DNA from: Nelumbo lutea
Lineage: Eukaryota > Streptophyta > Magnoliopsida > Proteales > Nelumbonaceae
Assembly: GCA_022828595.1 (NCBI GenBank)
Contig: JAKGHH010000005.1
Location: forward strand, 51,765,655 to 51,829,654
DNA: 64,000 nt
Reading direction: 5' to 3'
Shown here: in pieces, positions 25,001 to 32,419 of the stretch
How positions within the stretch are numbered: position 1 is the first letter of the stretch
How the letters are laid out: each line of letters opens with the position of its first letter
Program-made: the position numbers and the translations under genes
Notes under the pieces: model-generated
What the model saw: only the letters and a program-made list of their open reading frames with translations
What the model was told of the DNA's origin: nothing
Databases searched by the model: none

Positions 25001-28000
25001 ATTGATCAAAAGGGGGGGAGGGGGGTTGAAGGGTGGTAGTAGGATGGTTAAAAGGAAACAACAATGAACCATGGCAGTGTTGGAACTTAACGAAATAAGA
25101 AGCTTGGAAAGGGGAATGATGACCACTGTTTCTTGGGTATATAGAGCAGCTAATTAATTGGCAAATTCATTAGCCAAGAATGGGGTCAATAGAGGTGAAT
25201 TTTTGTAGGGACTGTAGTAAAATCAACTATGAACAGCCAAAGAGAGGGTTAGATTGCAGTTGTTAGCCTAAACAGAGGGCCGCTTGGCAGGCTTGTATGA
25301 ACTACAATTAGTAAAGTTCACAGTTACCAATCAAAGAAAAAAAATTGCCATGTGCTTGTATCATATGATCTAGCATGTTAGTTTTCATACAAGATAGCTT
25401 GTCTTGTATCATAACTTCTGAAGCAGAAAGAAAATATGACCCACTTTGTTCTCTTTAAGTGGTTTGGGTTAAGAGATGTGCTAACTCCCTTGTTGATGGG
25501 ATAGCAAAGCAAGGGGTGAATAGGGGGAATTTGTTTTGGACTCAATTGTAATCTGTTTTTCTTTTTTTCTTGTTTGGGGGAGATAAGAGAGGTTATCTCC
25601 TCCCTTTGTACTCTTTTTATTGATCAATTAAATCCTTTGTTATTGATAAAAAAAGCCCAACTTTGTCCTTGTAACTGCAACTGAAGTCCTTTTCTATTTT
25701 CTTAAATTTGTTATTTGTGTTCTAATTTCTCATGTAGTAGAAGATCTACTAATGTGTTGCTTGGTCACTCTTGCTTTGGCATTAGGGCCTGAATATGGTT
25801 CACCTCCAACATTCATGCGGAAGAAACTGGTTACCGTTTTGAGTGAGAATGGCAAAACTTGTTCTTTTATTGATGATGTTTCCATAGTGAAAAGATATGA
25901 TGCTGGTTCATGCCATTCATTTCCTATATGTTCAGATGATGAAGCTCTTTTGAAGGCTAAAAAGGAGGTTGATGTTATAATTGTATACAAATTTCAATAT
26001 AAATTATCTACTTGGAAACGTTTGTCTTTGTAGCTTAAGTGGAAACAATTGAGAAATATTTCTTTAAATCTGTTTTTATTTGTGATTTTAGGTGAAGAAT
26101 GATAAGGTACACTTCATCTGGACTCAATTTTCAGAGTTGAATTCCTATTTAAAGGGACAAGCAGAGGACACAGAGAAATTGAATGCAAAAATTGCAGAGA
26201 TGATGTCATTGCTTACATGTCATAACACCTCTACAAAGAGGAAAGGCATCAAGTGCAGTCTGACCTCTGAACTGAAGGACATACTAACTTGCATGGATTC
26301 TCGAATTCAAAGCCTCTATGATATGCTACCTATTAATACTATGTTTATTGTATGTACTGGTCATGGAGATACATCAATTGTCCAAAGGTAAATTTTGGTT
26401 ATACCTATCATATTGGTTCTACTGCTTCACATTTCTTGTATATTTTTCATGCTTTACCTTTTATTTTTCTTATTGTTAATTAAAACTAGACTTAGGTAAG
26501 AGGGACTTGAAAAGAATGCCTTACTTTGAGACTATTCTCCAGCTCACAGCATCATAGCACATACCAATACAAAGATATTCTTGGGTTTTTTGGGCAATTG
26601 GGACAGGATGGTGTAACCTGATCCCTACAAAATCGAGTTCCCTATAGTGTAATCATGACCATATGGGGGGTTTGCCACAAGAAGGAACTCAATTATTAAC
26701 CCTAAAAGAAATAAAAGAAAAAGAATTGCCGCAAAAAAGTTGACAGACACAACTTTATAATGATCTTTAATCTTGGACATTCCCCTATAAGACTTCTAGA
26801 TATGAATTCTTTCTTCCTTCATAGGTAGCTTCTAGGTTCACTAGAACATCTTCTAGCCTCTTTCCTTGACCAAGTCCTTGTCTCCAAATGATTAAACATG
26901 CTCCTCTAAGGTATCTCTAAAAATACTCCACCAGCATCAAAGCCAACATGGTGTTCTATAGCTTATGCAATAATTTTTACCTCCAGTGAAGAATCACCAC
27001 CATTGTTTGCCTTAATATGATACCCACATGCAGATACTGACATAGATTTGGATACAGGAAAGGGGGTTTGAATCCATTTACCAAGACCCAGTACATGGAT
27101 ATGATATAGATATCTGATCTAAAATTGGTTTTTGTAGCCAAGCGCGGCCAAATTTCTGTAGACTTCTAAATTCTAACCTATACTGGTATCTAGGTGTTCT
27201 AAAAGGTACCTGCTTGTTCTAAGCTCCTCCAGCTGTAAATCTATGACCTTCCCACCACTACATTAGTAAATGTTACATGAAAAAAGGCAGAAGCTGAATA
27301 TGAAATATCCCTTTCCCCTGCATAGACCATAATTACCACATGACGCTATCTGTATTTAGCTTCACAATGCTTTCTTAGGAAGCTATCCATCTTATGGAAT
27401 TATTGGGCAAAATGGAGAGGTGCATCGGGAGCACAGTTGTCAAGAGGGCGCCCTTTGAGGTTCGCCTCACCTAATTGCCAAGCAGTTTTCTACTTTCTAC
27501 TATAAAATACTTTTTTATCCATTCTTTTTTGAGATTATAATTATAAAATAGACATTATTAAACTAAAATAATCATTTTGTGTGTTTATATACTAATTTCT
27601 TTTTATTATTTTCTTATTTATTAGGGTTTAATCAACACAAACATTGCTAAATGCTATATTGAACCCTCAAAAACATAAAAACCTGAACCAATAAGGAAGA
27701 ACTTAAAATTTTCTATAATCAGCACATTTTCCTCTTCCGTATATTCTTCTTCTTCTTCTTCTTCTTCTACTACTACTACTACTACTACTACCAATACTTT
27801 TATTTTCTTCTTTTCCTATAACAAAAATAAGGGTTCAACCCCTATATTTTTTGAATTTTATTTTTCTTCTTCCTTTTCTTCTCATGAATATGCTGATTAT
27901 CTATACTTTAATATGAAATTTATACTTTTCTGAAAATCATGAATAATTATTAATGAAATATGGTTATGGTACCTAGGGAACTACCCTAGGATTTATGTTT

Positions 28001-28992
28001 TTAACATAAAAAAAAACCATTGCCTAGGCGACACCTAGGTGCCTGACTAGGCAACAAGGCGCCCTTCAGTCGCCTAGCCTTGCCTTGACGCCTTGAAAAC
28101 TATGATCTGGAGTGTTATGTGGTAGGAGAGTACTACTTAAAGTCAAAAGGAAAAGCTTATAAAATGGTTGTAAGACCAACAGTGTTGTACGGAGCAGAGT
28201 TTTGGGCAATCGAGAAACTAAGAAACATTTCAAAGAAAAAAAGTGTAGCAGAAGCAGAACAACAAATGCTGAGATGGTTGAGTGGAAAAACTAGAAAAGA
28301 CAGGGTCAGAGAAATGAAGTCATACAAAGGAACCTAGTAGTAGCTCCAATAAGTAATAAAATGAGAGAATAAACTGACATGGTTTGGTCATATGCAGAGA
28401 AGACCATTTACAGCACTCTTAGGAATAAATGAACTGTTACTAGTTGAATATTCGGTGCCCTGCACCATACATAACTTCCCCTTTCACCCCTTTTCCCCCC
28501 AAAGTGCTGGTTGCAGGATTTGATTCGGTGTTGAAGCTGGAACATACCAGCGAATACACCAATGAGCCAGCCCTCAGTTGGTGGACATGGTTTGAAGTAG
28601 TAAGAAATGATTTGGTGTTTAGATGATATCAGAACTTAGTAGCATGGCTTTAGGAAAGTTGACTGTCACAGACTGACAGTCATAACCACTACATTTAAGA
28701 TTTGTAGTTTGGTAATGATTTTTGTATGAAAAAAAAGACATAACATGCTTGTTGAGCCAATTGCAGATAAGATAGAAGTACGTTATGTAATTGCTTTTTT
28801 CTAATCTCCATTTTGTCCATTATTCTTGTTGTACATGTTGCTGCTGATTGCTTGTGCATGGCATGAAGGTTGAGGAAAATGCTTGTGGAACAGAGTGAGT
28901 CCATAACATGCCGCGAAAAATTTGTGAAGGTATTAGAAGAGCTCCAAGCCCAGGCTGAAGTAGCTCTGTGTTTTGCAAGTATCAAGCATTGA
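5210..28992 (+). CDS. DEDDh 3'-5' exonuclease, SDN5-like (3' part; nine exons)
   Basis: The joined exons are 5210-5347, 5680-5750, 6743-6802, 16961-17016, 22874-22934, 23103-23370, 25786-25967, 26092-26387 and 28869-28992. They encode 417 residues plus TGA in one continuous frame, and all the introns between them have GT-AG ends. The product resembles small RNA degrading nuclease 5 of Arabidopsis, in the REXO1/SDN family of DEDDh exonucleases that trim RNA from the 3' end. The visible catalytic set is Asp and Glu in LGLDCEM (exon 2), Asp in [11 protein letters not shown] and the His/Asp pair in [14 protein letters not shown] (exon 6). The conserved [15 protein letters not shown] segment precedes the core in exon 1. 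The C-terminal part (exons 7-9) is helical and charged. The N-terminal exons, including the start codon, must lie left of the window. Introns 3, 4, 6 and 8 are greatly enlarged by transposons. SDN5 rather than SDN1-3 is inferred from the N- and C-terminal flanks. Confidence 0.88.
5405..5625 (+). repeat. Diverged tandem duplication in an SDN5 intron
   Basis: Two related segments, at about 5411-5480 and 5551-5620, share phrases such as TATCTGGGTATCAT and ACACTAAAA.TTGAAG. The period is about 140 bp, and the duplication fills most of the 332-bp intron. Confidence 0.6.
5680..5750 (+). CDS. SDN5-like exon b (Exo I motif)
   Basis: This 71-bp exon lies between CAATGCAG and GTGAGG. It ends with LGLDCEM, holding the first catalytic Asp and Glu (metal ligands) of DEDD exonucleases. 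Confidence 0.9.
5956..6186. mobile_element. hAT-type MITE, family A copy 1
   Basis: The element begins CAAGGTTCAGAGTAT and ends GATCCTTG, in inverted orientation. It is flanked by ATTCACAC (5948-5955) and ATTCACAT (6187-6194), a 7-of-8 target-site duplication. The interior has repeated TATCGG/CCGATA phrases. Copies 2 and 3 are at 38746 and 55596. Confidence 0.72.
6743..6802 (+). CDS. SDN5-like exon c
   Basis: A 20-codon, phase-0 exon between TTTTTCAG and GTATTT. It encodes [20 protein letters not shown], the beta strands after the Exo I motif. Confidence 0.88.
7710..8044 (+). pseudogene. RT fragment of the old LINE (FADD box), left half
   Basis: This open segment contains the RT palm motif [17 protein letters not shown], then a VRYLGVPL segment typical of plant LINE RT, then (after an apparent internal deletion) a [19 protein letters not shown] segment of the linker before the zf-RVT domain. 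The frame stops where the younger LINE starts and resumes at 12597. Confidence 0.75.
8045..12590 (+). mobile_element. L1-type LINE with RNase H, inserted in an older LINE
   Basis: This is a plus-strand, nearly full-length element of about 4.5 kb with a purine-rich start, endonuclease (about 8505-9130), RT (about 9790-10560), zf-RVT-type Cys/His region ([20 protein letters not shown], near 11645) and a plant-type RNase H domain (about 12080-12430). It ends in ten A residues (12581-12590). GAACAG occurs at 8039-8044 and again at 12591-12596, a 6-bp target-site duplication. The interrupted older LINE frame reads straight across the duplication, which fixes both boundaries. Confidence 0.85.
8505..12432 (+). 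pseudogene. LINE ORF2 (endonuclease-RT-RNase H), broken
   Basis: The endonuclease part retains the QESKL Glu and GGDFNV, but the usual SDH motif reads SNHRPI. The RT retains [39 protein letters not shown] and [13 protein letters not shown], but the catalytic FADD box reads FANDIILF. RNase H starts KLNFAGSS where NFDGS is usual. There is a stop at 9040-9042, and there are frame changes near 8760, 9450, 10300, 11170 and 12210. Both the catalytic replacements and the frame breaks indicate an inactive copy. Confidence 0.85.
12597..13320 (+). pseudogene. Right half of the old LINE (zf-RVT region)
   Basis: The frame picks up as [19 protein letters not shown], then W-rich zf-RVT sequence ([20 protein letters not shown]). 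A decayed C-x2-C...H...C region follows near 12965-13045, and then a stretch resembling VYHVWIE near 13180. Frameshifts are frequent. No RNase H domain is recognised, so this LINE lineage differs from the one inserted into it. Confidence 0.65.
13741..14565 (-). pseudogene. LINE RNase H domain fragment
   Basis: This 274-codon open segment contains a plant LINE RNase H domain: [19 protein letters not shown] (the first catalytic Asp is Asn here), [18 protein letters not shown] (Glu present) and [13 protein letters not shown] (Asp present). Upstream, a [18 protein letters not shown] segment is the zf-RVT tail. Confidence 0.8.
15203..15813 (-). pseudogene. LINE RT C-terminal fragment (FADD box intact)
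   Basis: Two adjoining open segments (15400-15813 and 15203-15388) are in shifted frames. They encode [47 protein letters not shown] and [18 protein letters not shown], all standard in plant L1 RTs. A single frame change near 15395 separates them. Confidence 0.82.
15840..16310 (-). mobile_element. Copia LTR/leader remnant
   Basis: The minus strand carries CATGATATCAGAGCGC (about 16172-16187), a degenerate initiator-tRNA-Met primer site, directly next to a TG-starting segment at 16188 that may be LTR. The left flank would be leader sequence. A GA/GAA/GGA microsatellite (16212-16276) fills part of the putative LTR. No coding domain is recognised, so the call is tentative. Confidence 0.35.
16212..16276. 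repeat. (GA)n-(GAA)n-(GGA)n compound microsatellite
   Basis: A run of GA dinucleotides passes into GAA and then GGA trinucleotides. The long Ser- and Glu-rich reading frames over it are artefacts. Confidence 0.9.
16569..16840 (+). mobile_element. LINE 3' end fragment
   Basis: [18 protein letters not shown] is the C-terminal end of a LINE RNase H domain. T-rich 3' untranslated sequence follows, with the TTGTTAATAAATTACCATTT tail and an A-rich end. Confidence 0.6.
16961..17016 (+). CDS. SDN5-like exon d
   Basis: A 56-bp exon between TTCTGTAG and GTATGTG, encoding [18 protein letters not shown]. The preceding 10.2-kb intron holds a nested LINE complex. The frame joins exactly to exons c and e. 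Confidence 0.88.
17470..17600 (+). mobile_element. LINE 3' terminus
   Basis: The segment contains AGTTTATCTCCTCCACTTTG and ends ACTTGTTATTGATAAAAAAG. The same terminal phrase ends the fragment at 25430-25653. Only the 3' UTR remains. Confidence 0.55.
17605..18430. other. Intronic A/T-rich sequence, no feature recognised
   Basis: Low-complexity A-rich intron sequence. Short open frames here have no recognisable domain. Confidence 0.5.
18440..18680 (+). repeat. G-rich minisatellite, three units
   Basis: A unit containing GTGCTGGAATTTGAAAGTTC recurs at about 18454, 18563 and 18614. The second and third are about 51 bp apart; the first is separated by unrelated sequence. Runs of six or seven G follow each copy. 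Confidence 0.6.
19027..19054. repeat. (AT)n microsatellite
   Basis: About 14 uninterrupted AT dinucleotides inside the SDN5-like intron. Confidence 0.9.
19172..19740 (-). mobile_element. LINE fragment, minus strand (RNase H)
   Basis: A T-run at 19172-19180 is the poly(A) tail of a minus-strand LINE. Going right, the minus strand encodes [20 protein letters not shown] (end of RNase H) and, across a deletion, [11 protein letters not shown] and [10 protein letters not shown] with the first catalytic Asp intact. Decayed sequence before the RNase H domain follows. Confidence 0.7.
19784..19865 (+). mobile_element. 5'-truncated Au-like SINE
   Basis: The 3' part of a plant Au-type SINE is recognisable: GGTAAGGCTGCGCACATCTG, then the TTGGCGGGGGCCTTGTGCAC phrase and a T-rich end. 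It is bracketed by a perfect 13-bp target-site duplication, ATTGTGTCCCTTA, at 19771-19783 and 19866-19878. Confidence 0.85.
20030..21055 (+). mobile_element. LINE fragment (C-terminal region and 3' end)
   Basis: The plus strand encodes [37 protein letters not shown] and [20 protein letters not shown], typical of the region between RT and zf-RVT in plant LINEs. A Cys-rich segment ([20 protein letters not shown]) follows. The copy ends in TTTGAAAAAAAG near 21055. Several stops make it inactive. Confidence 0.75.
21179..21714. mobile_element. Non-autonomous hAT element with G-rich ends
   Basis: The ends are TAGGGGTGTTCA and TGAACAGCCCTA (11 of 12 inverted match). A perfect 8-bp target-site duplication, TTATCAAC, lies at 21171-21178 and 21715-21722. 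The 536-bp interior has no transposase. GGTCGGGTTGGGTCGGTTT-like runs at each end are in inverted orientation to each other, so the element can fold back. Confidence 0.88.
22140..22790 (-). mobile_element. Possible decayed LINE fragment, minus strand
   Basis: The minus strand at about 22140-22310 reads [20 protein letters not shown]. This resembles the Trp-rich segment after the zf-RVT motif in the neighbouring LINEs ([13 protein letters not shown] at 13565-15835). The rest is too decayed to assign, and it could be a relic of something else. Confidence 0.35.
22874..22934 (+). CDS. SDN5-like exon e
   Basis: A 61-bp exon between TTGTGCAG and GTTATT, encoding [20 protein letters not shown] after completing the split Arg codon. 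The YSGIT segment is standard in REXO/SDN nucleases. Confidence 0.88.
23103..23370 (+). CDS. SDN5-like exon f (Exo II and Exo III motifs)
   Basis: The acceptor is an A-rich AAAAAAG and the donor is GTAGGC. The exon encodes [20 protein letters not shown] followed by the catalytic Asp, then [19 protein letters not shown] and [14 protein letters not shown] with the His/Asp pair of the DEDDh class. Confidence 0.92.
24340..25010 (+). mobile_element. LINE 3' fragment with RNase H
   Basis: The plus strand encodes [40 protein letters not shown] and [17 protein letters not shown]. It then ends with the LINE 3' UTR and TTTACTGTTATTGATCAAAA. The usual RAE (Glu) reads RAG, so the domain lacks a catalytic residue. 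Confidence 0.8.
25020..25347 (+). mobile_element. LINE 3' end fragment, second in series
   Basis: Contains the RNase H tail [16 protein letters not shown], then 3' UTR and an A-run at 25337-25345. It directly follows the previous LINE 3' end. Confidence 0.6.
25430..25653 (+). mobile_element. LINE 3' end fragment, third in series
   Basis: Contains the RNase H tail [20 protein letters not shown], a GGAGATAAGAGAGGTTATCT inverted phrase, and the end TTTGTTATTGATAAAAAAAG. This is a third LINE insertion in the same orientation in one intron. Confidence 0.65.
25786..25967 (+). CDS. SDN5-like exon g
   Basis: The exon starts after GGCATTAG and ends before GTTGAT. It encodes [20 protein letters not shown], followed by a segment with [19 protein letters not shown]. 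This is the region after the catalytic domain in SDN5-type proteins. Confidence 0.87.
26092..26387 (+). CDS. SDN5-like exon h (C-terminal helical region)
   Basis: The exon lies between TGATTTTAG and GTAAAT. It encodes [20 protein letters not shown] and a charged, mostly helical stretch ending [15 protein letters not shown]. Confidence 0.87.
27370..28440 (+). mobile_element. RTE-type LINE fragment, split by a hAT element
   Basis: The left piece (ending 27431) encodes WAKWRGASG. The right piece (from 28105) continues with [15 protein letters not shown] and, after a frame slip, [38 protein letters not shown] and a decayed [10 protein letters not shown]. These are hallmarks of the C-terminus of RTE-clade reverse transcriptases. 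A 673-bp hAT-type element separates the halves. Confidence 0.72.
27432..28104. mobile_element. Non-autonomous hAT-type foldback element
   Basis: The ends are CACAGTTGTCAAG and CTTGAAAACTATG (11 of 13 inverted match). The flanks ATCGGGAG (27424-27431) and ATCTGGAG (28105-28112) form a 7-of-8 target-site duplication. Subterminal GGCGCC/CCTAGG-rich stretches at the two ends can pair. A (TTC)n(TAC)n microsatellite lies at 27747-27791. Confidence 0.72.
28869..28992 (+). CDS. SDN5-like terminal exon i
   Basis: The acceptor is GCATGAAG. The exon completes an Arg codon and encodes [20 protein letters not shown] through to SIKH and the TGA at 28990-28992. The 3' UTR follows; no single poly(A) signal stands out. 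Confidence 0.86.
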
Positions 28993-30300
28993 TAAACGTT
29001 TTTGGACAGTTCGAATTCTTTGCTCGGTTATTCTAATGTGGGAAGATGCTTTGTATCATAGTATTGTTTATTCTATTCATCATGCAAGCAGCTAATTCCA
29101 TTAGAAAACAGATGCATAGGGTCCTCACAATTTGAGGCTACCCATGAGGTGATAATATGTATTGATTACGGTGCTAATGATGAAATTGTTTTTTGTGTTG
29201 CTGCGTCTCCAATATTCTAAAAACATGGCCATACAGAATTCCATCAGGAACGATCACGTTTACTAGCATTTAGCACCCAATTCTAAAAACATGGCAGAAG
29301 AGGTTGGACCTATAATCCCCAAAGAACCGTGATACTATACATTCCGTTACTCTTGATTCCACTCCGACGTTGTTGGCTTAATAATTAAATAATTAGGTGG
29401 AGATAATTTGGATCAATACACTTCATTTGCTCCGGAGGGTATATTAATTCATGGTTCTTTTGCGAACAGAGTAAAAGGTGTCTGGAATGGGTCAATCTGA
29501 TTTCAGCACAGCAGTTTGGTTGGGTGACATCCCCATCTGAGGGAATGGCCATTCTGGCCTCTCCCTTTAGCAACGAGAATCTCATTTCAACTGGACAAAA
29601 ACAAGTGACTTAAAAACAGGTGAAGGGGGAAGGTAAAAACAGGTGAGGGGAGATGAGAGGCAATTTTATCTAAATCAAATGAGAATCTCTGAGACTGCAA
29701 ATCTTATGAAATCTGATATCGATTTCTGTCTAAACCAAACAGGTGAAGGGGGAAGGTAAATCTGAGAGATTTTGACTGTGAATCAAACTGATCCTGAAAT
29801 CGAGTGGATGGCCGTCTGATGCAGTGAAATAATGTTCAAGCACCGAGTTTTCTTGCTAAAATCGAGTATTACATATTTACAACTGTTGGGTCAGACTTCA
29901 GTTGGTCGGTAATGGTTGGTGGCGTTGGTGCACGTTAGGTCCACTGGCGGCTGGCCGTACTATGTAGGGTCTGCAATTCGCGTAGTCAACAGACTCAACA
30001 CAGTGGTATCCTGAAGCTAGCGATGTTACAAATCCAGGACCAGAAATTCGAGTGCTCTAATTGCATGCACGGATGGAGGCAGTATGGAATAATTTCTAAT
30101 GCTGGAGAATGGAGATGGTGCCACTCTCTTATGCCCATCCATATTTGAAATTTGAATTCTAAAGTTCCCCAACTATCTCAGAATTTCATTCTACTTGGGT
30201 CTTGACTTATCCTTTGCGACGCGGCCATCAAAGTTGAAAGGTCTAATGCATCTTCCAGGAATCAGATGGCATCTTGAATTTGGATAGTCAAACATAGAGA
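28993..30300. other. Intergenic, 3' flank of the SDN5-like gene
   Basis: No gene is recognised. The phrase CAGGTGAAGGGGGAAGGTAA occurs twice (about 29619 and 29740), a short direct duplication. Confidence 0.5.
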
Positions 30301-30637
30301 AGACAAGTTGGAAGGTTGAACTCATCATGAAGTTGAACTGTTACACATGAAGCAACAAACATGATATAATATATTTAGCTGTCAAATGCACTAAATTAGT
30401 TTGGCATCTATGGTCATTCTACAAGGTCTTCAACAAAACAGGAAAAGAGGAAAGAAAAGGGAAAAAAAAAAGAAAATATTTATTATTTCCTACCAAGTTC
30501 TAACCTAACTTAGCTTATAGATGTGATGCTGATGCATATATAATATATATACAATGATAATATAATATGATTATAGTAAGAAATGTAAGGTATTTGCGCT
30601 GGACGTTGCAACAAATACCTAAAACGATCAAAACCGG
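30300..30637 (-). other. Probable 3' UTR and downstream flank of the GRAS gene
   Basis: An A/T-rich stretch after the stop codon. AATAAA-like signals on the minus strand are plentiful, and none can be picked with confidence. Confidence 0.4.
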
Positions 30638-32248
30638 TCATCTCCATGCAGAAGACACGATCAAGTATTTTTCCTCCCATCCAAAAAGTAGTGCCCCTTT
30701 CTCTTCCTTCACCGAGTACCTATCACAATATTGCTTCAGTAGTTTTTGGATTGTCTCATTGACATAAGTGCTCATAGGACATGATGTGAAGCCAGCCATC
30801 ATCATCCTTGCCCTCCATTTCCCTGCAACCTCATATCTTTCTATCCTCTCTTCGCCTTCGCATGCCACGATGTTGACTATGTCTCGTGCAAGGCACTGTC
30901 TTTCAACATTCATCCTGTCTGGGCTCTCCCTTGGAAGTGTTGCATCAAGTGAATCATATACAGCTGAGTAGTAGTTATATGCCTCAACAAACCTTGTAAA
31001 GAATGGGGCGGTGTTGGCATTCATATCTTGTTCAACCACTGTCACTAGCTTTGGATTCAAGCTCTTGACCATGCGAAGGAGCTGATCCCTTTGGTTTACT
31101 GTTGATACACTCTCATCAGGCATGTGGTGGAGTTGGAAGGCAAAATTGACAATGACTGCCTCATTAGGCTGGCAATTCAACATTGATGGGGTAACATCTG
31201 CAATTTTGGATGCTAATGCTTGGAATTCAAAAGGCATTCCAAGAGCCTCTGCAAGATTCTCAAGCCTCTGTCCAATGATCATCAGGCCACCAACTGCACG
31301 TTGTATAGACTCCGGATCATCTACTGCAGTTACTTTAATGTGTGGTGGCTTGCCTTGTTGAGTAGCAAGAGCTTGTATCAGTGGAATGTACTGGCTTCCT
31401 TGGTTTATGTCAAAATCAATAATGTGGACCCTTGATTCATCCTTGACAGCTTCTGCTATTGCGGCATTGGCTGCCATGACCCCAAACTTAAAATAGGGGC
31501 AGACTTCAAAGAGGACTTGCATGGCTGAAAGCCGATCAGAAGAGGGTGGTTCTTTGCATTTCAGAGCCTTATATAATCCTTTTCCTGATGCGGCCATCCG
31601 GGCTGCAAGCCCTTCTACCATATATGCTGCTATCCTCTGGGGAGGATCTCCTTGAATTGAGACCATCTGCCGAAGCTCAGTTATCATAGATGATGCTTCC
31701 TCCATGTTGCCTTCTGAAATTGAAGCAGCACAGTCAAAAAGCAACTGTTTAGGGGTTAGGATTCTAGAAGAGTGGGGGGAGGAAACAGGAGGTATCGTAG
31801 GGGTCTCTGGTGACTCCTTGCTGCTGCTGGAGCTACTGATATTAGAGTCTGAGGATGAAGATTCCTTTGGTGAATTGGGGAGTAAGAGATTCTTGATAGA
31901 TTCAATCCACTCACAATCAATATCCATGTTTTGGTCCATACCAAACACATAATCATCAGCATCATTATCATTGAGGAGTGTTCTTTCCAGTTCTTGGAGC
32001 TTTAACCTAACCTCATTATCATCATCATAATCTAGTGTTCCATTATCTGGGCTCTGCTCATCTAAGTATTCTGACAAAGAATGAGATTGATAGGCAACAG
32101 GATGTCTCATGGATGTGAAAGAGGAATTAAATGAGTTCTGTGTACTGACAGAAGAACTTGATGTGGTCATAAGCTGGTAAGAAGAGCCACCTTGAGGACG
32201 GAACATAGCTCCTGGAATGGCAGACTTAGCAGGACGGAGAAACTCCAT
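30638..32248 (-). CDS. SCL1: GRAS-domain transcriptional regulator, SCARECROW-LIKE 1 type
   Basis: A single uninterrupted frame of 536 residues, ATG at 32248. The first 165 residues are Ser/Asp-rich and variable, with DIDCEWIESIKNLLLP near 109-124. The GRAS domain runs from about 166 to 536: leucine-rich LHRI region 166-265, VHIIDFD at 274-280, leucine-rich LHRII about 320-350, the PFYRE region with LPRES at 438-442, and the C-terminal SAW motif ending SSAWR. The stretches NFAFQLHHMPDESV and CLARDIVNIVACEGEERIER are characteristic of SCL1, in or next to the PAT1 branch of nuclear GRAS co-regulators. An in-frame stop lies about 200 bp upstream of the ATG. All GRAS motifs are intact and no coding intron is present, as is usual for the family. 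SCL1 rather than another PAT1-branch member is a family-level judgement. Confidence 0.93.
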   Translation of the reverse strand: MEFLRPAKSAIPGAMFRPQGGSSYQLMTTSSSSVSTQNSFNSSFTSMRHPVAYQSHSLSEYLDEQSPDNGTLDYDDDNEVRLKLQELERTLLNDNDADDYVFGMDQNMDIDCEWIESIKNLLLPNSPKESSSSDSNISSSSSSKESPETPTIPPVSSPHSSRILTPKQLLFDCAASISEGNMEEASSMITELRQMVSIQGDPPQRIAAYMVEGLAARMAASGKGLYKALKCKEPPSSDRLSAMQVLFEVCPYFKFGVMAANAAIAEAVKDESRVHIIDFDINQGSQYIPLIQALATQQGKPPHIKVTAVDDPESIQRAVGGLMIIGQRLENLAEALGMPFEFQALASKIADVTPSMLNCQPNEAVIVNFAFQLHHMPDESVSTVNQRDQLLRMVKSLNPKLVTVVEQDMNANTAPFFTRFVEAYNYYSAVYDSLDATLPRESPDRMNVERQCLARDIVNIVACEGEERIERYEVAGKWRARMMMAGFTSCPMSTYVNETIQKLLKQYCDRYSVKEEKGALLFGWEEKYLIVSSAWR

Positions 32249-32419
32249 CTGTGAAGCAAGAAATTCTTCTCTAGGAGAGCTGGTGAGGTTTGATTGGTTA
32301 TAACTCTCACAGCTATAGGAACTGGGTTCTACTTGAACTTTTGCTTGGCTGAACTAAATGTTTGAGGGTATAAACTGGAGTTATTGCTTCTGCCTTCGAG
32401 TTTGTAGAGTTTTTCTTCG

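Noticed and set aside
30638..31435. Plus-strand frames overlapping the GRAS gene
   Set aside because: They are antisense shadows of a fully intact GRAS coding sequence.
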